Shown: positions 1 to 7,874 of the stretch, piece after piece
How positions within the stretch are numbered: the first letter of the stretch is position 1
How the letters are laid out: each line of letters begins with the position of its first letter
Origin: Paenibacillus tyrphae
Lineage (GTDB): Bacteria > Bacillota > Bacilli > Paenibacillales > NBRC-103111
Assembly (NCBI RefSeq): GCF_000722545.1
Contig: NZ_JNVM01000008.1
Coordinates: 124,001-188,000, forward strand
Direction: 5' to 3'
Length of the DNA stretch: 64,000 nucleotides
Notes under the pieces: model-generated
What the model was told of the DNA's origin: nothing
The model's input: only the letters and a program-made list of their open reading frames with translations
Databases searched by the model: none
Translations under genes and position numbers: made by a program

Positions 1-1
1 G

Positions 2-760
2 CGCGGCTATGTCTTCCGGGACATGACGAAGGAGCATGAGATCGACACGCTGAAGAACGACCTGATCTCGCTTGCCTCGCATGAGTTCAAGACTCCGATT
101 ACGAGTATCAGAGGAAGCGTCGAGACGCTGCTCCGCAAGCATGCCGGATGGGATGAGGAGTTCAAGCAGGAGCTGCTGGAAGGCATTCACGAGGATATCG
201 GCCGGATTCAGGAGCTGATCGACGAATGGCTCGACATTTCCAAGATCGAAGCCGGAGCGCTGAGCATTCATCCCGCTCCCGTCCGGGTCCGCTCCGTCGT
301 CGAAGGAGCTTGGCAGAGACTGCCCCACACCCTCTCGGCCGATGCGCAGCTTCATATCGACTTGGACGAGGAACTGCCGTTCCTCTATGCGGACAAACGG
401 AGAATAGAGCAAATTTTTATCAATCTGTTCACCAACTCCATCCGCTATAAGGAATCGAAGCCTCATATCCGGGTTACGGCCGAGCCGAACGGGCTGAACG
501 TACGAATTTTCGTCAAGGACAACGGCATCGGCATTCCCGAAGCGCATCTGCCCCATATTTTCGACCGGTTCCACCGGGTCGACGTTTCGTCCAGCCGTCG
601 TACCGGAGGAACGGGACTGGGACTTGCGATCTGCCAAGGCATCATCGACGCGCACGGCGGCTCGATCGAAGTGCACAGCACAGAAGGCGCAGGCACGACG
701 ATGATCGTCTCGGTGCCAAGCTATTACGGCCAAACGGAGGACGACAATGAAGAAGCATAA
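2..760 (+). CDS. Sensor histidine kinase, C-terminal part (gene starts before the window)
   Basis: The reading frame is open to the window edge; the residues before the first internal ATG (position 23) read RGYVFRD, like the end of a PAS domain, so the true start is upstream. A HisKA dimerisation helix carries the phospho-accepting His in the motif SHEFKTPI. It is followed by a HATPase_c domain with an N box (NLFTNSIRY), a G1 box (DNGIGIP) and a G2 box (GGTGLGLAI). It should autophosphorylate and pass phosphate to the response regulator whose gene overlaps its 3' end by 14 nt, so the two are translationally coupled. The stimulus cannot be deduced because the sensor part is missing. The kinase core resembles KdpD/PhoR-type kinases, but no kdp genes are visible. 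Confidence 0.93.
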   Translation, partial: RGYVFRDMTKEHEIDTLKNDLISLASHEFKTPITSIRGSVETLLRKHAGWDEEFKQELLEGIHEDIGRIQELIDEWLDISKIEAGALSIHPAPVRVRSVVEGAWQRLPHTLSADAQLHIDLDEELPFLYADKRRIEQIFINLFTNSIRYKESKPHIRVTAEPNGLNVRIFVKDNGIGIPEAHLPHIFDRFHRVDVSSSRRTGGTGLGLAICQGIIDAHGGSIEVHSTEGAGTTMIVSVPSYYGQTEDDNEEA

Positions 761-1445
761 AATTATGATCGTAGACGACGAACCGAAAATTTTACGGTTT
801 ATCGCCGCCAATTTGAAATCGGCCGGCTACGAAACCGCCACGTGCGCAAGCGGCGCCGAAGCGTTGGAGGCGCTTGACCTGTTCGATCCCGATCTGATTC
901 TGCTCGACGTCATGATGCCGGGAATGGACGGCTTCGAGGTATTGACCCGGCTGCGGACCTATACGGACGTGGCGGTCATCATTCTGACGGCGCGGAGCAA
1001 CTCCAGCGACAAGGTGCAAGGACTGAATCTGGGAGCCGACGATTATTTGACCAAGCCGTTCTCGCTGGATGAACTGTTCGCCCGCGTCAGCGCCGTGCTG
1101 CGGCGTTTTGACCGCGGCAGCGGACAAATACCCGCCACCAAGGAGCTGCGCCTCGGCCCCGTGGTCGTCAATCTGGCCCAGCGCCGGGCGTGGAACGGCG
1201 ACAGCGAAATCAAATTTACGGACACGGAATACAAGCTGCTTGTCCAATTGCTTCAGCATGAAGGCAAGGTGCTTACCCACGAGCAGCTGCTGACCGAAAT
1301 TTGGGGCAGCGAATACCGCGACGATGTGGAATATTTGCGCGTCACCATCGCACGCATCAGGCAGAAGCTGAAAGCCGTCCTCCCGGAAGGCCAATGGATC
1401 GTTACCTATCCCGGCGTAGGCTACATGATCCAAAACAGCGGTTAA
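747..1445 (+). CDS. OmpR/PhoB-family response regulator
   Basis: 232 residues. The receiver domain spans about residues 4-118, with acidic pocket D10/D11, phospho-acceptor D54 (LLDVMMPG), T81 and K103 (YLTKPF). A C-terminal winged-helix DNA-binding domain (about 135-230) carries the family signature around EYKLL, the VLTHEQLL recognition region and TYPGVGYMI. The gene overlaps the upstream kinase gene by 14 nt, as in cognate two-component pairs. KdpE/PhoB-like overall; target genes unknown. A strong hairpin terminator follows directly. Confidence 0.95.
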   Translation: MKKHKIMIVDDEPKILRFIAANLKSAGYETATCASGAEALEALDLFDPDLILLDVMMPGMDGFEVLTRLRTYTDVAVIILTARSNSSDKVQGLNLGADDYLTKPFSLDELFARVSAVLRRFDRGSGQIPATKELRLGPVVVNLAQRRAWNGDSEIKFTDTEYKLLVQLLQHEGKVLTHEQLLTEIWGSEYRDDVEYLRVTIARIRQKLKAVLPEGQWIVTYPGVGYMIQNSG

Positions 1446-1450
1446 ACGTC

Positions 1451-1489
1451 AAAAATCCATCGGCCTTTTACAAGGACCGATGGATTTTT
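1451..1489. terminator. Bidirectional intrinsic terminator
   Basis: A perfect 13-bp inverted repeat (AAAAATCCATCGG / CCGATGGATTTTT) encloses a loop that can itself pair (CCTT/AAGG). The A and T runs make it usable by the response-regulator transcript and by the converging SLH gene. Confidence 0.9.
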
Positions 1490-1526
1490 ATATGGGCTGA
1501 TTATGTCACTACGTCTCCTGCCGACC

Positions 1527-3014
1527 TTATTTCGCGGTAAGCGTAATGTTCGCTGCCGTCGCCCAGTTTCCGAGCGGTGCAACCGTATACGTCGTCCCTG
1601 GCGTCAGCTTGCCGCCGTTCTGCAGATCGAACGTCCCGACGGCGCCTTTGCGCGAGGTTAGCCTGTAAGTCGCGTTCAGCTTGGTGCCGTCGGCGGCTGT
1701 CAGCACGATGCTGCGGAGAGCGAACAGCTCGTCTTTCGGGTCCGCCGACAAGGTCACGTTCAGCGAAGCGGCATCGGCTTGTTCGACGGATTGAATTTGA
1801 AGCGGCGCGATTTCTTTCGCCATAAACGTCGGATTGGCAATGGTCGACCAATCGGAGGTGACCGTATACTTAACGCCCGGCTTCAGCGCCTGACCTTCCG
1901 GCAAGCGGAATTTCGGGGCCTGGCGTCCGTCCGTCGCTTGCGTGAAAGGTACGTACGAAGCGACAATCGGCTCTCCGTTCTCCGGCGTAATCGTGACTTG
2001 CTTGCCTCTCATGGACGAAATCAGCTGATACGTTTTACCGTTGTACATGTTGTTATCGTCCAGACTAAACTCAAGGCCGCCGCGCTTCCCTTGGTAAGCC
2101 ACGACCACGTTACCGTAGTCAGTAACGCCGTCTTCCAGCTTCGATTCGATTTCGAACGTATCGGAAGCCACTTGCTGCGCGGAGCTCATCGAAATTTTGT
2201 TCGTCATCGCTTCGAAGGTCCCTATTTTTTTGCCTTTGTACGTGAATGTGTAGGTCGTACCCGCTTTTTGCGGGGAAACCGGCAAAATATAGGTCGATTT
2301 CGAGCCCGATTTCAGCTGCGGAATGTTAAGCGGCGTCAAGCCGTTGTCGAACGTAAAGTTCGCTTTGGCCTTCTCCACATCGATCTCTTCCTTCGGCAGC
2401 GGCGCGGAGAACGTAATTTGAAGCGTGATCGGGTTCACGGCCTTCCATTCCGCCACTTGAATGGAAGCGACCTGCAGCGCGGCATGGACCACGATAGCGG
2501 CTTCGGCGCGGGTCATGGTGCTGCTTCCCGAATATGTCGTACCCAGTGCATTTTTCAGCGTGGCCGCATCGGCTTTGGATGCCTTGGCAACAATCGCGAT
2601 CAATTGATCCTGCGACAGCGAATCGTTCGGCTTAAAGCTGCCGTTCTCCCCAGTCATGGCGCCTTGGTCAACAACCGCGTTCACGTATTCGTAGAACCAG
2701 TCGGATGCCTTAACATCGCTCCATGCGGCAGCCTGTCCTGCGGCTTGAAGCTGGAATGCTTTGACCGCCATCGTCGCGAGTTCGGCTCTGGTGATCGCTT
2801 GATTCGGACGGAAGTCATGCTGGCCGTAGCCTTGAACGACCTGGCTTTTTTCGAGCGCTTCAAGCGCCGTCTGGTAAGGCGCAGATGCGCTGATATCGGT
2901 GAACGAGGCCGCTGCCTGCACAGGCAATACATGAATCGGAGCAAGCGAACCGAGCGTGACGGCAGTCGTCAGCGCGACGGTCGTGATCATCTTTTTCGTT
3001 TTCATCAAAGTCAT
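1527..3014 (-). CDS. SLH-domain secreted cell-surface protein
   Basis: 495 residues. The N-terminal signal peptide has a basic start, a hydrophobic core and a probable cleavage after VQA (residues about 32-34). It is followed by two clear SLH repeats (about 37-86, with QGYGQHDFRPNQAITRAEL, and about 97-150, with NGSFKPNDSLSQDQLIAI) and a weaker third ending near residue 185. The remainder (about 190-495) is beta-rich, Ser/Thr-rich and shows no recognised catalytic motif. SLH repeats bind pyruvylated secondary cell-wall polymer, so it is expected on the cell surface as an S-layer-type or adhesion protein. No good ribosome-binding site separates the ATG at 3014 from the in-frame ATG nine bases downstream. 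It is preceded by a terminator-bearing leader or RNA element. Confidence 0.85.
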   Translation of the reverse strand: MTLMKTKKMITTVALTTAVTLGSLAPIHVLPVQAAASFTDISASAPYQTALEALEKSQVVQGYGQHDFRPNQAITRAELATMAVKAFQLQAAGQAAAWSDVKASDWFYEYVNAVVDQGAMTGENGSFKPNDSLSQDQLIAIVAKASKADAATLKNALGTTYSGSSTMTRAEAAIVVHAALQVASIQVAEWKAVNPITLQITFSAPLPKEEIDVEKAKANFTFDNGLTPLNIPQLKSGSKSTYILPVSPQKAGTTYTFTYKGKKIGTFEAMTNKISMSSAQQVASDTFEIESKLEDGVTDYGNVVVAYQGKRGGLEFSLDDNNMYNGKTYQLISSMRGKQVTITPENGEPIVASYVPFTQATDGRQAPKFRLPEGQALKPGVKYTVTSDWSTIANPTFMAKEIAPLQIQSVEQADAASLNVTLSADPKDELFALRSIVLTAADGTKLNATYRLTSRKGAVGTFDLQNGGKLTPGTTYTVAPLGNWATAANITLTAK

Positions 3015-3131
3015 CTCGCTTTCAGGGAACGTATTTTCAAGCAGGGGTTTATGAAGTTGTTTCGTACAAAGCCTATCTTACCGCCCGGGCCGTTACAATC
3101 GAATAAAAATAACGGCGGCCGCATTACAAAA

Positions 3132-3245
3132 ACATAAAAAACCTGAGCGTGACATCACACCCAGGTCCCTTGTCCTTAAAGTTAATCGTCAATTGTTCGC
3201 TCCCTGGTGGACGTCTTCAAAGACGTTCCCCTGCTTTACAAAGAC
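3132..3245 (-). other. Structured non-coding element with terminator hairpin, upstream of the SLH gene
   Basis: Read on the minus strand, this gap between the acetyltransferase and the SLH gene holds a perfect short hairpin (ACGTCTT / AAGACGT, 3211-3226). A G-rich stretch follows, then a GC-rich terminator stem (3142-3165, CCTGGGTGTGA pairing with TCACGCTCAGG through two G-U pairs) and a T-rich tail. It could be the acetyltransferase terminator, a small RNA, or a conditional leader of the SLH gene. It was compared by eye with common riboswitch cores (c-di-GMP-I, T-box, TPP, purine, preQ1) and none matched. Confidence 0.5.
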
Positions 3246-3296
3246 AGATTTATAAAAGCTAACGAGCTGTCGAAATATCAATAACGCGGCATGAGA

Positions 3297-4016
3297 TCAA
3301 GTAATGGTGAAATTGACTCCATAGTAGGACAAGCCTGATTTTCTCGCCACACTCTGGGACGAAAAATTGTCGCACAAAGTGCTGTATAACGGGATGCCCT
3401 CAATCTGCCGCACCGCCATCGCCCACCCGGCAACAACTTCGGCGGCATATCCCCTCCCACGAAACTCGTCCAAAGTTTCAAGTCCTGCTTCGTGCGCCCG
3501 GGATGTGATACGGACGCTGCGGCAGATCGAAACGGCCCTGCCTTCGCGTACGAGCGCTATACAGGGCTGCGCGTAGTCGATTTCCGAGATCAGCCATTCG
3601 AAGCTGCCGCGCAATAATTCGGTCATATTTTCACGAGTGACGCTGACTACTTCCATTGTCGGCACGGTGGCGTCGGGAATAAGATAGCATGGGCCCATCG
3701 TGAAGCGTTCGCTTTGAAGGAGGTTCATATAGGCCTCGAAATGCTTCGGCTTCGTCTGGAAATCTTTTACGTTCGGTTCGTCGGCGCACAGTTCCTCCAA
3801 TAGCCGGGCAAGCGTCTCCGGGACATCATACCGAAACCGGCAGAGAGCCGAACCCTCTATCGTTCGTCCTAAGAAAAACCGAGGGGCGGGAGGCTCTCCC
3901 GGCCATGGCTCGTTTATTGTGCGAAGCCTCATGTTCCGATCATGCGTAAACAATGCTTCGACATGCATTTCCATCAATTCATGGGCGGTTGGTTTGATTT
4001 GTTCTCTATCGCTCAC
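3297..4016 (-). CDS. GNAT-family N-acetyltransferase
   Basis: 239 residues from the GTG at 4016, chosen because GGAG lies nine bases upstream; a TTG five codons earlier is possible. The C-terminal third holds the acetyl-CoA binding signature ETLDEFRGRGYAAEVV (R-G-x-G-Y) followed by the helix and the terminal YSTLCDNFSSQSVARKSG segment typical of FR47-like GNAT enzymes. The N-terminal half is unlike standard GNATs and may bind the acceptor. Substrate unknown. It is transcribed alone, toward the structured element before the SLH gene. Confidence 0.82.
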   Translation of the reverse strand: MSDREQIKPTAHELMEMHVEALFTHDRNMRLRTINEPWPGEPPAPRFFLGRTIEGSALCRFRYDVPETLARLLEELCADEPNVKDFQTKPKHFEAYMNLLQSERFTMGPCYLIPDATVPTMEVVSVTRENMTELLRGSFEWLISEIDYAQPCIALVREGRAVSICRSVRITSRAHEAGLETLDEFRGRGYAAEVVAGWAMAVRQIEGIPLYSTLCDNFSSQSVARKSGLSYYGVNFTIT

Positions 4017-4195
4017 GCTTCCACTCTCCAATCCGTTACTACGACTAGGTACCTCTTTTTTAAGAGTATCAAAAATGATCCGAAATAACTTGAGAAAACA
4101 TAATGATAATCAAATTATCCTTTCGAACATTTTTTGGAACCCCTGCAAGCGGGATACCAACCTTTCCCGAAAACAGCTGCTCCCTGTGAGTTAAA

Positions 4196-4385
4196 TATAG
4201 AGGAACCACGATGCGCTATCCGGCCTCCCTCCGGCCGATTTGATAGCTTAAAGGAACTCAGATGCGCTATTATGCTGCGTAGAAAGCTTTTTCATATTTT
4301 TCGACACGGATAGCGAATCACACTTCCTCTATGTTCAGGCGGCGGTCACCGCAAAGTCATTTAGCGCATCGCCGTTCCTCTATTA
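4196..4385. repeat. Cluster of four related ~24-bp intergenic repeats (two direct, two inverted)
   Basis: Two direct copies of a TAGAGGAACnnnGATGCGCTAT-like motif lie at 4196-4219 and 4248-4270. Two inverted copies lie at 4310-4332 (ATAGCG...TTCCTCTAT) and 4360-4385 (TTTAGCGCATCGCCGTTCC). The inverted arrangement lets the block fold into nested hairpins with arms of about 20 bp. No open reading frame is convincing here. The element resembles short palindromic intergenic repeats that I recall from Paenibacillus genomes; this is memory, not a search result. Confidence 0.7.
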
Positions 4386-4420
4386 TAGATGCGGCTGTGT
4401 CCAAGTCCCGCGGAAAAAAT

Positions 4421-4469
4421 AAAAAAAGCCTCCGCGGGTTCTTTACGTAGATAAGAACCGTACGGAGGC
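4421..4469 (-). terminator. Intrinsic terminator of the ADH-ALDH-DUF779 operon
   Basis: On the minus strand GCCTCCG...CGGAGGC closes an inner GGTTCTT/AAGAACC stem, followed by a run of seven T. It lies about 150 bp after the DUF779 stop codon with no other gene between. Confidence 0.85.
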
Positions 4470-4620
4470 CAGACATCGGACGATCAAGCCACTGTGCATA
4501 TATTTCCGGATTTTGTCGGCGGCACGCTTAGCTGCATGAAAAGAAGGACCGTCATCGTCCACCCTCTTTTACAGCCCTAGTGTAGTTAAAAGCGTTCTCC
4601 GCGACAAACTTCCGACGGGA

Positions 4621-4986
4621 TTACGGCAGTCCGAGCGCTTTCCGCTCCTCATCGGTAAACACGCGCGACCGGGTCAAAAACCGCACCCCCTCCGGGCCTT
4701 CAAGCGAAAACATGCCGCCTCTCCCGGGCACTACGTCGATGATCAGCTGCGTGTATTTCCAATAGTCATACTGCGCTTGACTCATATAGAACGGAGCGCC
4801 GCCGATCTCGCCGAGCTGAACGTCCTGTTCCCCGAGCAGGAATTCCCCCTCCGGATAGCACATGGGAGAGCTGCCGTCGCAGCAGCCTCCCGATTGATGG
4901 AACATGACGGGGCCGTGTTTGTCCTGGAGCAGCCGGATCAAGGCCAACGCTTCGTCCGTTGCGAGCACCTTCGGGACCATATCCAT
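4621..4986 (-). CDS. DUF779 family protein
   Basis: 121 residues. The ATG at 4986 is preceded by GGAGG. It carries the family's cysteine-rich motif HQSGGCCDGSSPMC (C35, C36, C43). DUF779 genes are commonly found next to acetaldehyde or alcohol dehydrogenases, as here: it starts 12 bp after the aldehyde dehydrogenase stop and is last in the operon. Biochemical function is not established; the Cys cluster suggests metal binding or redox support of the dehydrogenase (inference). Confidence 0.88.
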   Translation of the reverse strand: MDMVPKVLATDEALALIRLLQDKHGPVMFHQSGGCCDGSSPMCYPEGEFLLGEQDVQLGEIGGAPFYMSQAQYDYWKYTQLIIDVVPGRGGMFSLEGPEGVRFLTRSRVFTDEERKALGLP

Positions 4987-4998
4987 CGCGCCTCCGGA

Positions 4999-6519
4999 TC
5001 AGAAGAAGCCCAGGGCGTCCGTGCTGTAGCTGACCAGCAGGTTTTTCGTTTGCTGGTAATGCGACAGCATCATCTTATGCGTCTCGCGGCCAATCCCGGA
5101 GCCCTTGTACCCGCCGAACGCCGCATGCGCCGGATAGGCATGATAGCAGTTTGTCCAGACGCGGCCAGCCTGAATGTTTCTTCCGAACCGGTATGCCGTG
5201 TTGATATCCCGCGTCCACAGTCCGGCGCCGAGTCCGTACAGCGTATCGTTGGCGATGGCCAACGCTTCCTCCTGATCCTTGAAGGTCGTGACGGAAACGA
5301 CCGGTCCGAAAATTTCCTCTTGGAAAATGCGCATTTTGTTGTGGCCTTTAAATACCGTCGGCTGAACGTAATAACCGCCGCTCAGGTCTCCTTCGAGCGC
5401 CGCACGGTCTCCGCCGATCAGACATTCGGCTCCTTCCTGCTTCCCGATGCTCAAGTACGACATGATTTTCTCGACCTGCTCGGAGGACGCCTGCGCGCCG
5501 ATCATCGTTTCTGTATTGAGCGGGTTGCCCTGTTTGATCGCCGCTACCCGCTGCAAGGCCCGCTCCATGAACTGGTCGTAGATCGACTCCTGAATGAGCG
5601 CGCGGGACGGGCAGGTGCACACTTCGCCTTGGTTCAGCGCGAACAGCACGAAGCCTTCGATCGCCTTGTTCAGGAAGGCGTCATCCTTGGCGTACACGTC
5701 CTCGAAGAACAGATTGGGCGACTTCCCGCCGAGCTCCAGCGTCACCGGGATAATGTTCTGCGAAGCGTACTGCATGATCAGGCGTCCCGTCGTCGTTTCG
5801 CCGGTGAATGCGATCTTGGCGATGCGGCTGCTCGAAGCGAGCGGCTTGCCGGCTTCCAGACCGAAGCCGTTCACGATGTTCAGCACGCCGTGCGGCAGCA
5901 GGTCGGCAATCAGCTCGGCGAGCACGAGAATCGACGCCGGCGTCTGCTCCGCAGGCTTGAGCACGACGCAGTTGCCGGCCGCCAGCGCAGGCGCGATTTT
6001 CCACGTTGCCATCAGCAGCGGGAAGTTCCACGGAATGATCTGCCCGACGACGCCTAGCGGCTCATGGAAATGATAGGCGACCGTATCACTGTCCACTTCC
6101 CCGATCGTGCCCTCCTCTGTACGGATGCAACCGGCGAAATAGCGGAAATGATCGATAGCCAGCGGCAGGTCGGCGGCAAGCGCCTCCCGGATCGGCTTGC
6201 CGTTGTCCCACGTTTCCGCGACGGCAAGCAGCTCCAAATTCGCTTCCATACGGTCCGCGATTTTGTTCAAAATTTGCGCGCGGGCGGCAACCGATGTGCG
6301 GCCCCACGCGTCTTTAGCGGCATAAGCTGCATCCAGGGCCAGCTCGATATCTTCCGCCGTAGAGCGGGGAACCTCGCAGAAGGCTTGACCCGTCACTGGC
6401 GTAATGTTATCAAAATACTGCCCTTTCACCGGCGCGACCCATTGACCGCCGATAAAGTTTTCGTAGCGCTTCTTGAACGTCACCTTGGCTCCGGTTTGTC
6501 CTGGTTGTGCATAGATCAT
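4999..6519 (-). CDS. NAD-dependent aldehyde dehydrogenase (acetaldehyde dehydrogenase, ExaC/AldB-like)
   Basis: 506 residues, full length for the ALDH superfamily. Visible are the cofactor/oxyanion Asn in IIPWNFPL, the Rossmann segment FTGETTTG, general base E262 (LELGGKSPN) and nucleophile C301 (NQGEVCTC). It should oxidise acetaldehyde or another short aldehyde to the acid with NAD(P) in the cytoplasm. GGGAGG lies before the ATG. It sits between the zinc alcohol dehydrogenase and DUF779 and is expected to take the aldehyde made by the former. Confidence 0.95.
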   Translation of the reverse strand: MIYAQPGQTGAKVTFKKRYENFIGGQWVAPVKGQYFDNITPVTGQAFCEVPRSTAEDIELALDAAYAAKDAWGRTSVAARAQILNKIADRMEANLELLAVAETWDNGKPIREALAADLPLAIDHFRYFAGCIRTEEGTIGEVDSDTVAYHFHEPLGVVGQIIPWNFPLLMATWKIAPALAAGNCVVLKPAEQTPASILVLAELIADLLPHGVLNIVNGFGLEAGKPLASSSRIAKIAFTGETTTGRLIMQYASQNIIPVTLELGGKSPNLFFEDVYAKDDAFLNKAIEGFVLFALNQGEVCTCPSRALIQESIYDQFMERALQRVAAIKQGNPLNTETMIGAQASSEQVEKIMSYLSIGKQEGAECLIGGDRAALEGDLSGGYYVQPTVFKGHNKMRIFQEEIFGPVVSVTTFKDQEEALAIANDTLYGLGAGLWTRDINTAYRFGRNIQAGRVWTNCYHAYPAHAAFGGYKGSGIGRETHKMMLSHYQQTKNLLVSYSTDALGFF

Positions 6520-6614
6520 CGTTTCGTCCTCCCACGGTTGGATTGGATAGATTATGACATTGGGTTATGTTGATACAGATGTATGCGGCGGATTCGAATG
6601 TATGCCTTGTACCG

Positions 6615-7628
6615 TTAATCGAGCGTCAGAACGACACGTCCGTTGACCTGACCTTTTTGCAGCCGGTCGAACACTTCATTGATCCGGTCCAGCGACTGCG
6701 TCTCGATATTCGTCTTCACCTTGCCCCGCGCCGCAAAATCCAGCGCTTCCTGCAAATCTTTCCGCGAGCCGACAATCGAGCCCTTAACCGTTACGCCATT
6801 CAACACGGTGTCGAAAATCGGGATCGGCAAATCCGCGTTCGGCAGTCCGACGACGACCAGCGTGCCGCCCCGGCGAACCGAACGGTAAGCCTGCTCGAAC
6901 GCTTTCGGCGTCACGGCGACGCTGATCGCGGCATGCGCTCCTCCGATCTCCCGTTCAATCGCTTCCGTAGGATCTTCCTTCTGCCCGTTGACGGTCAAGT
7001 CGGCACCCAGCGCCATGGCAAGCTCCAGCTTATCGTCATGAATGTCGACGGCGACTACATGGTACCCCATCGCCTTGGCGTACTGGAGCGCAACATGGCC
7101 GAGCCCGCCGATGCCGTAAATGGCAACCCACTCGCCGGGCTTCGCTCCCGTCACCTTCAGCGCCTTATACGTCGTCACGCCTGCACAGAAGATCGGAGCG
7201 GCATCCACGTAGCTCAAGCTATCCGGAATTTTCGCCACATAAGCGGCCGGCGCTTTGCAGTACTCGGCATACCCGCCGTCTACCGAATAGCCAGCGTTGA
7301 GCTGGTTTTTGCAGAGCGTCTCCCATCCCGTCAAGCAATAATCGCATTCGCCGCACGCGGAATAGAGCCAAGGAATCCCTACGCGGTCACCGACCTTAAG
7401 CGAAGTCACGCCTTCGCCCAGCGCCACGATTTCGCCGACGCCTTCATGTCCGGGAATAAGCGGCAGCTTCGGCTTGACCGGCCAATCTCCGTGAGCGGCA
7501 TGCAGATCGGTATGGCAAACCCCGCACGCTTTAATCTTGACGAGCACTTCACCGTGGCCGATCTCCGGCACGGGTACGTCTTTAATCTCCAATTGCTGGT
7601 GAAACTCGTTCACAACGGCCGCTTTCAT
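6615..7628 (-). CDS. adhP: Zinc-dependent alcohol dehydrogenase (AdhP-type)
   Basis: 337 residues from the ATG at 7628, chosen because GGGGAGG precedes it; the frame stays open upstream but crosses the promoter. Catalytic zinc ligands sit in [16 protein letters not shown] and the GHEGVGEI segment. The structural zinc is held by four Cys in [14 protein letters not shown], and the NAD-binding turn is GIGGLGH. It oxidises primary alcohols such as ethanol, or reduces aldehydes, with NAD(H). First gene of the operon adh-aldh-DUF779, transcribed from the sigma-54-type promoter at 7679-7694. Confidence 0.93.
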   Translation of the reverse strand: MKAAVVNEFHQQLEIKDVPVPEIGHGEVLVKIKACGVCHTDLHAAHGDWPVKPKLPLIPGHEGVGEIVALGEGVTSLKVGDRVGIPWLYSACGECDYCLTGWETLCKNQLNAGYSVDGGYAEYCKAPAAYVAKIPDSLSYVDAAPIFCAGVTTYKALKVTGAKPGEWVAIYGIGGLGHVALQYAKAMGYHVVAVDIHDDKLELAMALGADLTVNGQKEDPTEAIEREIGGAHAAISVAVTPKAFEQAYRSVRRGGTLVVVGLPNADLPIPIFDTVLNGVTVKGSIVGSRKDLQEALDFAARGKVKTNIETQSLDRINEVFDRLQKGQVNGRVVLTLD

Positions 7629-7678
7629 CTGATGAATTCCTCCCCTTGAGAACTTTTTTTTGACTTCGCCATAAATAA

Positions 7679-7694
7679 AGCAAAAAGCGTGCCA
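7679..7694 (-). promoter_or_regulatory. Sigma-54 (-24/-12) promoter of the adh operon
   Basis: The minus strand reads TGGCACG-CTTT-TTGCT, matching the consensus TGGCACG-N4-TTGCW at every fixed position. The expected start is near 7668, giving a leader of about 40 nt before the adh ATG. A sigma-54 activator is encoded divergently. Confidence 0.88.
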
Positions 7695-7747
7695 ATACGT
7701 GTGGGCCGCGTCACGCAAGGAACCTTTGTAAGCGTTTTATTAAAAGT

Positions 7748-7820
7748 TGTTTCATTCCGGAACACTCCCTCCGTTCTTTCCGGTTCAAAATGGAACAATT
7801 GCTGTGAACAATTGGTGAAC
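7748..7820. promoter_or_regulatory. Probable upstream activator sites for the divergent sigma-54 activator
   Basis: An interrupted palindrome TGTTTC-N5-GGAACA lies at 7748-7764. The direct repeat GAACAATTG occurs at 7793-7801 and 7806-7814 (13-bp period), with further GGTTC/GAACC half-sites around it. This places the sites about 60-140 bp upstream of the -24 element, the usual distance for enhancer sites. Assignment to this regulator is inference. Confidence 0.55.
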
Positions 7821-7874
7821 CTTCGTAGGTTGTGATATTCTATACTTATATTGATGTTTCCGGAGGTGTCTTTC

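Noticed and set aside
1-760. Assigning the two-component pair as KdpD/KdpE
   Set aside because: The core domains are similar but no kdpABC genes or KdpD sensor domain are visible in the window.
1779-3137. 452-codon plus-strand frame opposite the first SLH gene
   Set aside because: Shadow; the SLH motifs and signal peptide on the minus strand fix the coding strand.
3132-3245. Assignment of the SLH leader to c-di-GMP-I, T-box, TPP, purine or preQ1 riboswitches
   Set aside because: The conserved core sequences of these classes are not present; only hairpins and a terminator are seen.
4196-4385. CRISPR array
   Set aside because: The repeats alternate in orientation, vary in sequence and have no uniform spacers; no cas genes are nearby.
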